DNA from: Clavelina lepadiformis
Taxonomy: Eukaryota > Chordata > Ascidiacea > Aplousobranchia > Clavelinidae
Length of the DNA: 64,000 bases
Assembly: GCF_947623445.1 (NCBI RefSeq)
Contig: NC_135240.1
Coordinates: 26,908,001 to 26,972,000 of the forward strand
Reading direction: 5' to 3'
In this document: piece after piece, positions 35,823 through 46,517 of the stretch
Layout: each line of letters begins with the position of its first letter
How positions within the stretch are numbered: position 1 is the stretch's first letter
Notes under the pieces: generated by a model
Seen by the model: the letters and a program-made list of their open reading frames with translations, nothing else
Database searches by the model: none
What the model was told of the DNA's origin: nothing
Program-made: the position numbers and the translations under genes

Positions 35823-37782
35823 TTTTCAGGCACAATAGAAGTCATCATTTTACAATGTAACGTGCCACCTGTTATGACGTCATGCGCCAGTGACGCTTGA
35901 GTGTGGCGCGTGACATCATACCATCATGGCGAGTATGGTGCGTAGGCTATGGTGCACAAAATTAATTTGCTTCGCATGAAGGTATAGACCTATTTATTGC
36001 AATACTTCAGTATCGTATGATATACGTTTCGTCATCACTTCTGGGAGCTAATGTTTTAATTAAATAAATCTGGCAGCTTTTAAGGTATTTCAATGAGCTG
36101 TATAGTATACTGTTTAGAAGTTGTTAGTAAATAAAACCTGTGTGCTGACCACAAACTCTGGGACACCATCGAGAACAATCAAAATCATCACACAAGCATA
36201 AACTGAGAAAATATTAAAATAAGTTATTTCCACCAAAATAGAAACTTCAACCGGCACATTAATTATTTATGGTCATATTAATATTGGCAGAATTATAGAA
36301 GTTCAATCAATTGAATATTTTTTGTTTTGGGGGTTAGTTGAGCATAAGACAAAGCAAGTAGGTTCCTATGCTACGCAAACTTCACATAGGCCTACTTATA
36401 TACTGTTTCATACATAAACATAACATGTCATCATGATATATCATAAACTATAACTGTATTAATAAAGAGAAGAAGCTGAATTTACAAAACATTAATACGC
36501 AAAAGTTAAAAGTAAGTATGACAGCTTGAAGCTTTAGGCCTACATACCCTACCCTCTTTAATGCATGCATTTCACTGTACAGTGCATACTGTTGTTCACT
36601 GCCAAATAATAAATTTCAAACCATTAGATACTTATTACAAAAAAGTTGTGAATTAAAACTTTAATTAATTAAACAATATGTACACTAATAGCAGCCAATA
36701 AGTTGTCAAACGGAAGGATCTTTAGATCAACACTGCCTAAACTCAATGATGCGCCGCCTAATTTTAAGACCTGATGTGCCACTTGACATGACGTCATGTT
36801 CCATATTCCCGTGAAACTGGCGCATATTTGACGAAGCGAGTGGGCGTGTAGTCATAACTGAGTCTCCTCCCATATCAGGATCGAGTTTTAAGAAATTTAT
36901 ACATCATGTTTTTTTGTATTACCTCATAGCCGCTCATAACTCCAATTCAAACCTTCAAGTCGGAGTGCAAAAGTACAACAAAGTCTTCATATTAACCTCT
37001 ATTTCTACGGTCTTTGATTTGTTGGTCTTGGGGTTGCTATGATCTTTGAAAGTACAAGAGACGCTAACATAGTAACCTAAAATTAACCTAAATCTGCATT
37101 ATAATCTATATCTAACTTCAATTAAGATTTAAGATCTACGATACATAAATAAAGTCAACCTTTTCATTCCCATTCTTCTAACGGTTAGAACCTAACCGCC
37201 TATCTTTAACAACGGCCGGCTTGACCTACTTGCAGTGAAATAGACCCTTTTTTATGTCTACATATATTCTCACTTCGTTTTGTGGTCCCTTATATTGTGG
37301 TTTAAGGCTTCCAGGGAACCACTGTCCTAACCTATTACATGCATAAAACTATGGTTGCTTTTGCCTAACTTCCATAGACTTGTAACGCAAGGACATGTAG
37401 ATATGATTCATTGATCCTGACGTCACAATCATATTCGCGTACGATGATGATCTCTGATCTGCCTTGACTAAAGCCTTGAGGCCATTTAGTCAAGGGTCTC
37501 AATTCTTTCGTCATGAGAGTCATTCACAGCCAGATGCGTCTACCGATAGCCGATATTGTTCTTAAGACTCTTGATAGAAAGGTCTAAGTCATGATTACTG
37601 ATGGACTGACTGAACCGTTGCACTTGCAGGACTGACGAGCGTTGAAGCAAGTGATTGACTGTTCCTACTTCAATATACGACTGTTCGACTCGAAGAATTG
37701 CGGCTGCCATAGACCATGATGTAATATAGATATTCAGTTGTCTAGCAAAATCAGGTTAAAATCACAATCATACAGAAAAAAG

Positions 37783-37874
37783 GGGTCTAGTGCAGAAGTG
37801 CACTACCAGATGATGTCACTATTTGAGTAGCTGGGGTCTAGTATGCAGTGGTTGTGCACTTCTGCACTAAACCC
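37783..37874. mobile_element. Palindromic MITE, copy C
   Basis: Inverted relative to copy B. Ends GGGTCTAGTGCAGAAGTGCA and, inverted, GGGTTTAGTGCAGAAGTGCA. The internal atgatgtcactatttgagta matches copy B in reverse complement. gaaaaa occurs near both borders. Confidence 0.8.
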
Positions 37875-38079
37875 GAAAAAACAACAGCAGCTACACCCCG
37901 CGCGCCACAACTTATGGTCAGCCACCCAATAAGATTATTGTTAGTTGGTGAATTTCTCATATAAACAGCAACTTTAATTTATTCTTGCAGGTATGATCGT
38001 ACTATTAAGTTTAATAGTGACTAATGAGTTATTCTACTCTGTTATTTGTTAGTATGATTACACCAGATCTTAAAGCACA

Positions 38080-39534
38080 ATGGTTATTCAGACATGTTGT
38101 AAAAGTACATTGATTATTGGGATTTTTGTAGCCTTGGCTGCAACGCTTGTTTCTGTGCAGTGGGAAGGCGCAACGCAAAAAGTTTTGGGGTATTTCTCTT
38201 TTCTAAATCCATACAAATCTCGGAGTTTGGCCGCAGATACAAGCTTAATATTGCTTACAAAGAAGGACAAACAAAGTAATTACAAAGATGAAAAATCATC
38301 TCAACTCCACTTTCCAACCCAAAATTTTGGGATTGTTGTTGCCTTGGAAACAATAGATGGTCCAGAGTTATCTCATGAACTGACAACAGCTGTGACTCAG
38401 GCAAAAAAATCTGCCGAAGACAGCGCTCTATTAGAAGAGGCTCGAATTTGCATGAAAAGAGCAGTGGAATTTTCGGAACATGGAAATCGTAAACTTGCTT
38501 ACAAGCTTTTCAAACATGCGTTGGCGCTTAACCCTAAATTTTCCGAAGCTCTGAATGAGTTTGGTCAGTTTCTTGAAGAGGAAAATGTAGTACAAGCAGA
38601 CATGCTTTATCAGCGAGCTGTTTCTTATGATCCCAGCCATACTACTGCCTTGGAAAATCGACGAAGAACCGAACCCGTTGTGGCAGAGCATGACAAAAAA
38701 GTGTTTTCGCAGATAGACGCCATGAAGCAGGATCTTTACAAATACTCAGCTCACCATCCAACCTTAAGAAGTGCGATGAAAGAATTCTATTATCACCATG
38801 TTTATCACACAATAGCTTTGGAAGGGAACACTTTATCAGTTGAAGAAATTCGTAGCATCATTGATCACAGGAAGGCAATTGCTGGGAAAAGTATTGCTGA
38901 GCACAATGAAGTGATTGGCGTAACGGAAGCGCTTAATTACCTGAATAACACCTTGCTTATGAAAATAGGAAATATAACTGTCACTGACATTAAGAACATA
39001 CATAGGCGTGTTCTTGGCTTTGTCGACCCCATAAGGGCTGGAGAATTTAGGACCAACCAAGTTTTTGTCGGAGGTCACATTCCCCCCCATCCCAACGATG
39101 TAGACGTATACATGGATCAATTCGAAGAGTGGTTAAACTCCCCGGAAGTTTTAGATTTGCATCCGGTTGAGTTTGCGGCCATTGCGCATTACAGACTCGT
39201 CTATATTCATCCATTTGTGGATGGTAATGGTCGCACAGCAAGACTTCTCATGAATTTTATTTTAATGAAACACGGTTTTCCACCAGTTTCCATTGAAGTG
39301 AAAGACAGATGGGAGTATTATGAATGCTTGATTGCAGCAAATGATGGTGATATACGGCCGTTTGTGAGATTCATAGCACAGTGTACCATAAGAACGTTGG
39401 AAGATTATTTATTTGTTGCCGAACTTCCTTATATTTACATGCAGGAGGAAGTTTCAGACTTAGGGTTTCCATTCAAATTTAACAAAAGTGGTGATGAACC
39501 TGAAAATAGAAATGAAGACAATACAGTCGATTGA
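38080..39534 (+). CDS. FICD: FICD: ER Fic-domain adenylyltransferase
   Basis: Single exon of 484 residues, against 458 in human. FICD adds AMP to, and removes it from, the chaperone BiP in the ER lumen. The N-terminus has one TM helix (STLIIGIFVALAATLVSV), giving a type II membrane protein. TPR repeats follow at about 120-200 (AYKLFKHALALNPKFSEALNEF). The inhibitory helix motif TIALEGN has its regulatory Glu at about 248. The Fic core HPFVDGNGRTAR starts at about 377, with its catalytic His. All key residues are present, so both activities are expected. It is the only gene in the spacer between the two ADAM17 copies. Confidence 0.96.
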   Translation: MVIQTCCKSTLIIGIFVALAATLVSVQWEGATQKVLGYFSFLNPYKSRSLAADTSLILLTKKDKQSNYKDEKSSQLHFPTQNFGIVVALETIDGPELSHELTTAVTQAKKSAEDSALLEEARICMKRAVEFSEHGNRKLAYKLFKHALALNPKFSEALNEFGQFLEEENVVQADMLYQRAVSYDPSHTTALENRRRTEPVVAEHDKKVFSQIDAMKQDLYKYSAHHPTLRSAMKEFYYHHVYHTIALEGNTLSVEEIRSIIDHRKAIAGKSIAEHNEVIGVTEALNYLNNTLLMKIGNITVTDIKNIHRRVLGFVDPIRAGEFRTNQVFVGGHIPPHPNDVDVYMDQFEEWLNSPEVLDLHPVEFAAIAHYRLVYIHPFVDGNGRTARLLMNFILMKHGFPPVSIEVKDRWEYYECLIAANDGDIRPFVRFIAQCTIRTLEDYLFVAELPYIYMQEEVSDLGFPFKFNKSGDEPENRNEDNTVD

Positions 39535-41046
39535 AATCGAGCGTCTGATTAAAAACGGTTAAATTAGTGACTGTAATATGTAGGAAAGTTTAGCATATAA
39601 TGTTATCAAGGCTTTTATTGATGCTTATAAAGATATTGTATCTTATCAGGTACTTTTCTGAACGCTTTATATCTTCACTTGGAGCTTAATGATGTATGGC
39701 TCAAATATTCAGTGAAGTAATGTAATAAATTGGCAAATTTTAGTTGCTGTTAGATTATTATTTTTTTAATCTTTTACTATCTAACGCCTTCTTTTTGATA
39801 TTGCGTTCTATGCTTGGTTTCACAGCCATTCATATATTAGTACTTCAGATTGCCCTATCCCTCTGCTTCTTGCTTAATATTCGTGTGTTTTTTGTAGTAT
39901 TTGGAATTTTGTATATGGTTGTCAAAAGGAATAGTTGCCCACTCGCTTACAGTAAAACTATTGAAAGCTTAAGAACAGCAACAAAACAACAACATCCCTT
40001 AGGTGTTGATGTACAGTGAGACCTTGTTAATCCAAACCCCCGAACAACCGGAATCCCCATTATCCGATACAAAACAGATGGGAACGGATTTCTTCCTATG
40101 CATTTTACCCCTTTAATCCGGAAACCCCGCTGACTGACTCCGACACAAAAGTTTTGAAACAAATGTGCCAAATAAATAGCAATAAAATCCGATAAACCGG
40201 ATTATTAAGAGTGAGGCGAAAATGATTCACGTTTGTCCTAGATACAGTATCTAGTTGACGAAAACAATAGCCAATTATCTACGCCTAATAATGTTGCAGT
40301 TTCACTCTTTAAACTCCTACGCATACTTTGGATTGAAGTAAGGTGCATACTGCTTTTTGAACACGGTGCTAAATTTGCAAGATTGATTGATTTTTTGCTT
40401 TCCGATAATCCGGATACCCCACTAAACCGACATTTTATGACGAAACGAAGTGGTCCGGATTAATGAGGTCTGACTGTATAAGTGATTGGTTCTTCAGCGA
40501 TTACAAAAGAATGTTAAATCAAATTTGGTTTGTCGTTGATATGTAATGTATATAACCATTTAGATTTCTCTAAGTGTAACTTTTGGTGTGCCAAGTGCAA
40601 TATTTACATCCCTGTTTGATTTGTTTATTTTTCATAGTATTCTCCTATTAAAGGAATGTTGTATTAAAAGTTGTTGCAAAGAGGCCTTTCAGGAATTTGT
40701 GTGTCTTCGTGATAAATGACGATGACAAGTAAACTGTCGTATAATATAAGATTTCATCCGTAGTTGAACTTGATCTTAGAATCTAACTTTGGAGAAAATT
40801 TTTAAACAAACAACATTATGAGAAATCTTATATTTTTAATATTGGTTACAAATTATGATATTTCTGTGTCTAAAGATACTTGTCAATAGTGGATTTGTTC
40901 ATTTTGCCGTTGTTTGTAATTTATCTGACTAAAGCTGTTGTGCACGAAAATATTTATTTTTGTATGGCTCGCATGTATTTATCCACAAGATTCAGTGAAA
41001 AACTTATCTACCTTCCAGCAAATGTTAAACATGCACAGTAGTATAC
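39535..41046. other. FICD 3' UTR and right spacer; no gene seen
   Basis: An AATAAA at 39724-39729 is the likely FICD polyadenylation signal. A pogo-like MITE lies at 40014-40476. Nothing else was recognised up to the start of the right duplication arm at about 41047. Confidence 0.6.
40014..40476. mobile_element. pogo/Tigger-like MITE (Tc1/mariner superfamily)
   Basis: Ends CAGTGAGACCTTGTTAATCC and, inverted, CAGTCAGACCTCATTAATCC, flanked by TA on both sides (40012-40013, 40477-40478). These termini are typical of pogo/Tigger elements. 463 bp, no coding capacity; further internal words such as aatccgg repeat the terminal motif. Confidence 0.88.
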
Positions 41047-41181
41047 ACAAGCAGCTAAATTTGAACAATTTTATCCGTCCATAGCAACTGCCCTGGCTGG
41101 TTCATCTAAAGCTGGGAGGCATTTTGTATGGTTGATCATTTAATCTTGTGTTGCCAGCTGCAGGTGATAAAATGTGTTAGG

Positions 41182-44100
41182 ATGAAATACAATCTACAAT
41201 CAGTTTATTTATTGTTTTGTTCATTTCTGCTTGCCAACGCAAGTGATCATCCACTTCATGAAAAACTGACAAAATGGCACACTTTGAAAATGGAAGATTT
41301 GGAATTAAGCCGACATCGCCGCAGCACTGGAAGCCATAATGCAATGCCAACAGTTGACAGAGAGGTGTCTTTTGTTTACTTCTGAAGTTCTTATAACTCA
41401 AGGCTTACTAACATAATGGTATGTCAATTTATCAGCAGTTTATCATAAGATAAATGATTAGGTTCAGGTAAAATTTGATGATTAAAATAAATAATTGACT
41501 TTTGCTTATCAGGTTGCATTTGAAGCGTTCAACAAAAGTTTCATTCTCTCACTGATGCCGTCACTTGACATTTTCTCACCTGGCTTCAAGGCTTTTGTTC
41601 ATGGGAAAAATGCAATTGAGGAAATCAATTTTGACAGATCCTCGATTTACAGGGTAGGTGCAAAGTTTTTTACCAGTACTGGAGATTTTCACGTATCGAT
41701 GACCATAATATAGGTGTAATGTAAATAAACAATAATTTCCCACCCGAGTTTAGATAAGATATGTACAATGTTTTGGTTGAGTCAAATCATACAATTGTGC
41801 ATGTTTTATGACTATCCTACTGACGTGGTTAAACGACCTTTCTCCCTCATTCTCTGCCATAATCAACAGACGAATGTTTATTTGTTGAGCTCATAATTGA
41901 TCCTGTATGACGTCATACTGATGTTATTATTACCCGTCTATATTAGGGTAAAGTTCTTGGCGACCCAAATTCTGAAGTGATGGCTCAGTTAAATGGAAAA
42001 TCCCTGACAGCCCAGATTGAAACAGACGGGGACACTTACATGGTGGAGCCCATGTGGAGACATCAGCATCCCCAACCACAAGCAGTATCGAGCAACAGTG
42101 TGGTCCAACACACAACCGACATGCTTGTTTACAGACGCTCTGATTTAAACTTGACACAATTTGCACATCCCCATTCAAACAGAGGGTTTTGTAACACGGA
42201 GAGCTTGATGAAAGAAATCAGGCAAAAGGTATTAAATTTATATGCTGGTGTTCGTTTTTGTAATGAGCTGTGTTACCATCTATACATATATTTGTCAAAT
42301 TGGTAGGTTTTAGGATGGTATAAGTTCATTAGAATCATTACACATGTATGTAAATGAACCATAGAGTACAGAATGACTCAGGCAAAAGGTATTAGTTTCT
42401 GTTCCAGGTCAATTAAACCCAGGATATCCCAATCAACGGCTGTTGGTTGAATTTTCCTGAGTTTAATTACAGGTTGGTTGAATCGTCTTGGGTTGAGTTG
42501 ACCTGAAACCATTTGCTTTATATACAGTACCGGTATATGTTATTTAATTTGAAAACTATGTTAGTCTTGTTATATTTCATTTTTAACAGTAGGTATACAG
42601 GAAAAATAAGTGTATGTATATGCATATATGTTGGTAAAATGCATGTTTTTTTACTTTTATGGCCTTGTATTACACATTTATGCAAATGAACCATGGCCAT
42701 AGAGCACAAAATGACCTAAACAGAACTTATTTGATCCATTAAGGCCACAAGGTTTTAATTTTCCATGCAAAACAGTCCGAATTCTTTTTTGTGTGACCTG
42801 ATATTGAGAACTTTGGTAGTGAACAAAAATTTATCTCAAACTTGTTCACCCATAAACCATTTACATTAATAATTTTTGTGAACAAGAACATTGATTATTT
42901 ATAGAAGCAACTGGTGAGTAATGAATTTAAAAGGCAATTAATTAGTATATTTTGTTCTCATGCGTCATGCATTTTCTTTGTGCGCAAGTTGCCGCAAAAT
43001 TATAGATGATTTGCCAGATATTTATCTGATGTATATAATCATTTTCACCTGGCGTGCTTGTTTACCAACAGGAAGGCGACAGTGATGTGAAAAATGACAA
43101 GCACTTTGATGTGTTGCATCGAGAGAGAAGAGCAGCACCGAGTACAAAAAAAATCTGTAGAATTTCATTGATTGCTGATCATAGGTAAGTTTTGTTTAAA
43201 ATGTTTGCTTGGGAAAACATTATGTCCACTCGTAAGGAAACATGTAACAGACAAATTATTGACAACATGTAAATGTCCCCCAGATTCTATACAGTGATGG
43301 GCAACAGTAGTCGTCTTGAAACCATGTATTATTTAATTAACCTCATCGAGCGGGTCAATAAAATATACAAAACAACAAACTGGTCTGAAGATGGTTCTGA
43401 AGATTGTACTGGTTATGGTTTCCAGATTAACCAGATTCTAGTTCATGACCACCCTTCCACTGAACCAAGGTTATTATAAGAGTAATAGCGTTCGATTATG
43501 AGGAATTCAGCATTAAAATGCGGTTGGTTTTTTGCATTTTCATTATGTTTTAACGTTGAAGGTATAATCGACGTGGGATCTGGACCCCTGAGGACTTGCT
43601 AAAAGCTTTTAGTGAGAAAAACTATTCCGATTGTCTTTCCCATCTATTCACTTACATTGACTTCGACAAGGGTAAATTAGGGCTTGCTCACATTGGCTCG
43701 CAACAGGTCAATGATGTTGGTGGAATTTGCACCAAGCCTTTTGAAAGAAGGTCAGCCTAACATTTAGTTCTAAACCGATAAAGAAAGTTTATGAACTATA
43801 AAATATTCGTTAAACTTTATTTCAAAATCTCATCTTCCCTCACAGAGGAAAGTCAACTCTGTATCTTAACACCGGCCTCACTTCGACTGCTAACTGGGGC
43901 CAAAAGATCTTAACAATGGAAGCCGATTTGGTGACCGCTCATGAACTTGGACATAACTTTGGTGCTGAGCATGACGACGTGACTGAAGATCCAGATGAAT
44001 GCAGCCCGGGGCAGGTTCAACAACAGATTGGTTGAACGTATCCCTCATAATTCTTAAAAACAAAACATCGTAGCAAAATCAATAGAATATTTAAGATATT

Positions 44101-46517
44101 GAAAAAAACGTCAATAAAAACAGTAATCAATTTACAGTATGAATTTCTTTTTGTTTTGTTGGTTCATTTTTCAGTCAAACAACGGCAATTACATTATGTT
44201 TCGACTCGCTGTCAGTGGTAAATATGAAAATAACAACAAATTCTCCAAGTGCAGCAAATATAACATCCGCCCAGTCCTTGAAAATAAAGCTCCACGTTGC
44301 TTCCAAGAAGATAAAAAATCTTTCTGTGGCAACTACCAGGTACTGCCTGCAGCTGTTTCAGATGGTTTTGTAACAATTTTATATTACAATGAAATATAAG
44401 TTGATGTTGTCTGAACCGTGTTAACCAAATTTTAAAGTAAAATAAGGAACAGGATGATTTTCACAGTACACCTGAAGAAGCAAGCTTATGCTTGCGAAAG
44501 CTCGTGTCGAAAAATATAAAGTTAACCTTTAGAGCGCCAAACTATAACCTGTTTCTTATTTTACAATAAAATATACGATATGTTAAATGCTAAGAATGGA
44601 AGTTTTTCACAGATTGAAGCAGATGACAACGAAACTTGTGATGTTGGCGGTTACCTTGCATCAGAGACAGAAGATCTATGCTGCCAGTCCAACTGTACTT
44701 TGAAACCTGGTGCACAATGCAGCAATAAGAACTATCCTTGCTGCACTGAGCATTGCCAGGTACATCGTGCAATTCTGCGCACTAAAATTAAGAATTGTTA
44801 TGCTGTAGATATTATAATCTGTCCTGCAATCTAATCTGTAAATGGTGTAACAGCTAAAATTTGTATTTTACCAAGTGTACTGGTCTGGAGTTGATTTTAT
44901 GCAAGTATTGCTTGTTTACACTGTTTTAGGTTGCAGATAATACAAAGTTATGTCGGGCTCACATCAAAGGTTTATGTGAAAAAGAAGTCTATTGTGATGG
45001 TGTCCATTTTTATTGTCCGAAATCTGAGCCAGTGGATGAAGGGCTTGAATGTGGGGACAAAGGTAAAGTTGTTAGAAGCGCCCTGTATCAGTTTTTGTCT
45101 GATTTTCTTAACATTATTTCACCTACCAATCATCTTTGCACAGGGGAGTGCAGAAATGGGAAGTGCATACAATTCTGTTACACCAAAAACCTCAAACCGT
45201 GTTTATGTTCACTGAAGAAAGAAGAATTTTGTTTTCGCTGTTGCGCCCCGTTAAATTCGACAGGACAGGAAATGATAGACCAGTGCAAGCCGTACACTGC
45301 TGACGGCACATTGCCACCGCAAAAGCTACACAACAATTCAACCTGCGCTTTGGGTTACTGCAATGAGGTGAGTGTAGTGAGTGACTTCATCTGGGAATTA
45401 ATATAGCAGCCCGCCAAAGCTATTATTAGCAACATTTCTTTCTTTTATGAAGGGTGTCTGTGTGAAGCAAACTCAAGACGTCATCGAGCGTGTCTGGGAT
45501 ATTTTCAAACACATTGCTCCTGATAAAATCGGAGAGCTTCTTGCTGACAATATTGTTGGTGCAGTGCTGGTATTCTCACTTCTGTTTTGGGTTCCGTGCA
45601 GGTAAAGGGATAACGTTACAGACTATTACAACATTATGTTTGGTCTAGTTACACTTGGCAAAGCAAGTCAAAGCTAGGGAATGTTTTTATGTGCAATCTG
45701 TCTACTACTTGTATTGTCATGGTAGTAATTTTAGGCATTCATTTTTTGGTATTCAGTTGTTTGATCAACTTTGTTGACAAGAAACGTCATCGTCAGGAGG
45801 ATGAGCTGTGGAGCGATCGAGAACAATCACGCTCTTTTACGTTTCGGGGATCTGGAGGTGGCTCTGCCCCTGTGACCCCACGAATTCGGATACAACGAAC
45901 AAACCCCAACTGGGTCAGTGGGGTAGCCGTGATGAGGGCAGGGTTTGGGGCTCGTGACCAGTGGCGCACACCTCATGAGAGGGCTATATCGCTCAAAAAG
46001 TAAGTTGCATTCATAAACATCAAACTATTCTGTGAGGTTCAAGTAAAGATAAGGAGAGGTCTATGTTATGTTTGGTAGAAAGCTGTAAGACGATATAACA
46101 TGCCAGACATTCTGTGTTGTGGGATTTAAGAGTTTTTTATTTTTGAATCTTTCACTAAGATCAATTAAAGAATTCAACGACGTAGCAAGCAACCCTGCCA
46201 AAAACTTATCACGATCGCAACCCTCGGTTTCACCACTAGCGGTGCAAGAGATTGAGGATCGAGCCTCGTTTTCACGAATAGTTCCAATTACTCACGCGAG
46301 GTCTCATCCGTCTTTATCATCGCCTGTAGTCTCCGATAACCTCAGCGACAAATCTTTTGACGGCGAAATGAAACCGATCGCTGCATCATCCGATCTATCA
46401 TCAGAAGGTGAAGACGACCAGGTGGAAATCCATCGTATCGACAACATTGATCAAACTGTTATCTATATTCGTCCTGGTCTTCGTAGAGAAGAGGCCACAA
46501 TATCGACATCACAGTGA
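41182..46517 (+). CDS. ADAM17: ADAM17 (TACE) metalloprotease, right copy
   Basis: Fourteen exons give 893 residues: 41182-41364, 41513-41653, 41947-42228, 43072-43184, 43284-43469, 43562-43750, 43846-44014, 44175-44339, 44613-44759, 44930-45062, 45144-45367, 45453-45601, 45757-45999, 46160-46517. Domain order is as in the left copy: signal peptide, prodomain with GFCNTES, HRERR furin site, [11 protein letters not shown], Cys-rich region, one TM helix, Ser/acidic tail. The frame is open throughout. Differences from the left copy: the Met-turn reads [10 protein letters not shown] in place of [10 protein letters not shown] (Pro lost), three residues are missing near the end of exon 5, and the donors after exons 5 and 7 read gttatt and gttcaa in place of gttagt. 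It may be diverging in function or losing constraint; expression must decide. Confidence 0.92.
42400..42510. mobile_element. Small TIR element in intron 3 of the right ADAM17
   Basis: TTCCAGGTCAATTAAACCCA at the left and TTTCAGGTCAACTCAACCCA as the inverted right end, with further internal inversions (ggttgaatttt, aattacaggttggttgaat). It is absent from the matching intron of the left copy, so it inserted after the duplication or was lost there. No target duplication was seen. Confidence 0.55.

Larger units (their letters stand above)
34453..38079. other. Left spacer of the inverted duplication; no gene seen
   Basis: AT-rich. Contains a dispersed direct repeat of about 115 bp (35285-35400 and 35706-35822, sharing aaagttacgactaagt and atataacttagctcc) and MITE copy C. 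Two GC-richer stretches (35855-35930, 36765-36850) share tgccac, atgacgtcatg and ggcgcrt words and may be another repeat pair. No exon was recognised. Confidence 0.55.

Noticed and set aside
41128-41182. Upstream in-frame ATG of ADAM17 (also at 34369 in the left copy)
   Set aside because: It would place 18 residues before the signal peptide, and a possible acceptor lies between the two ATGs.
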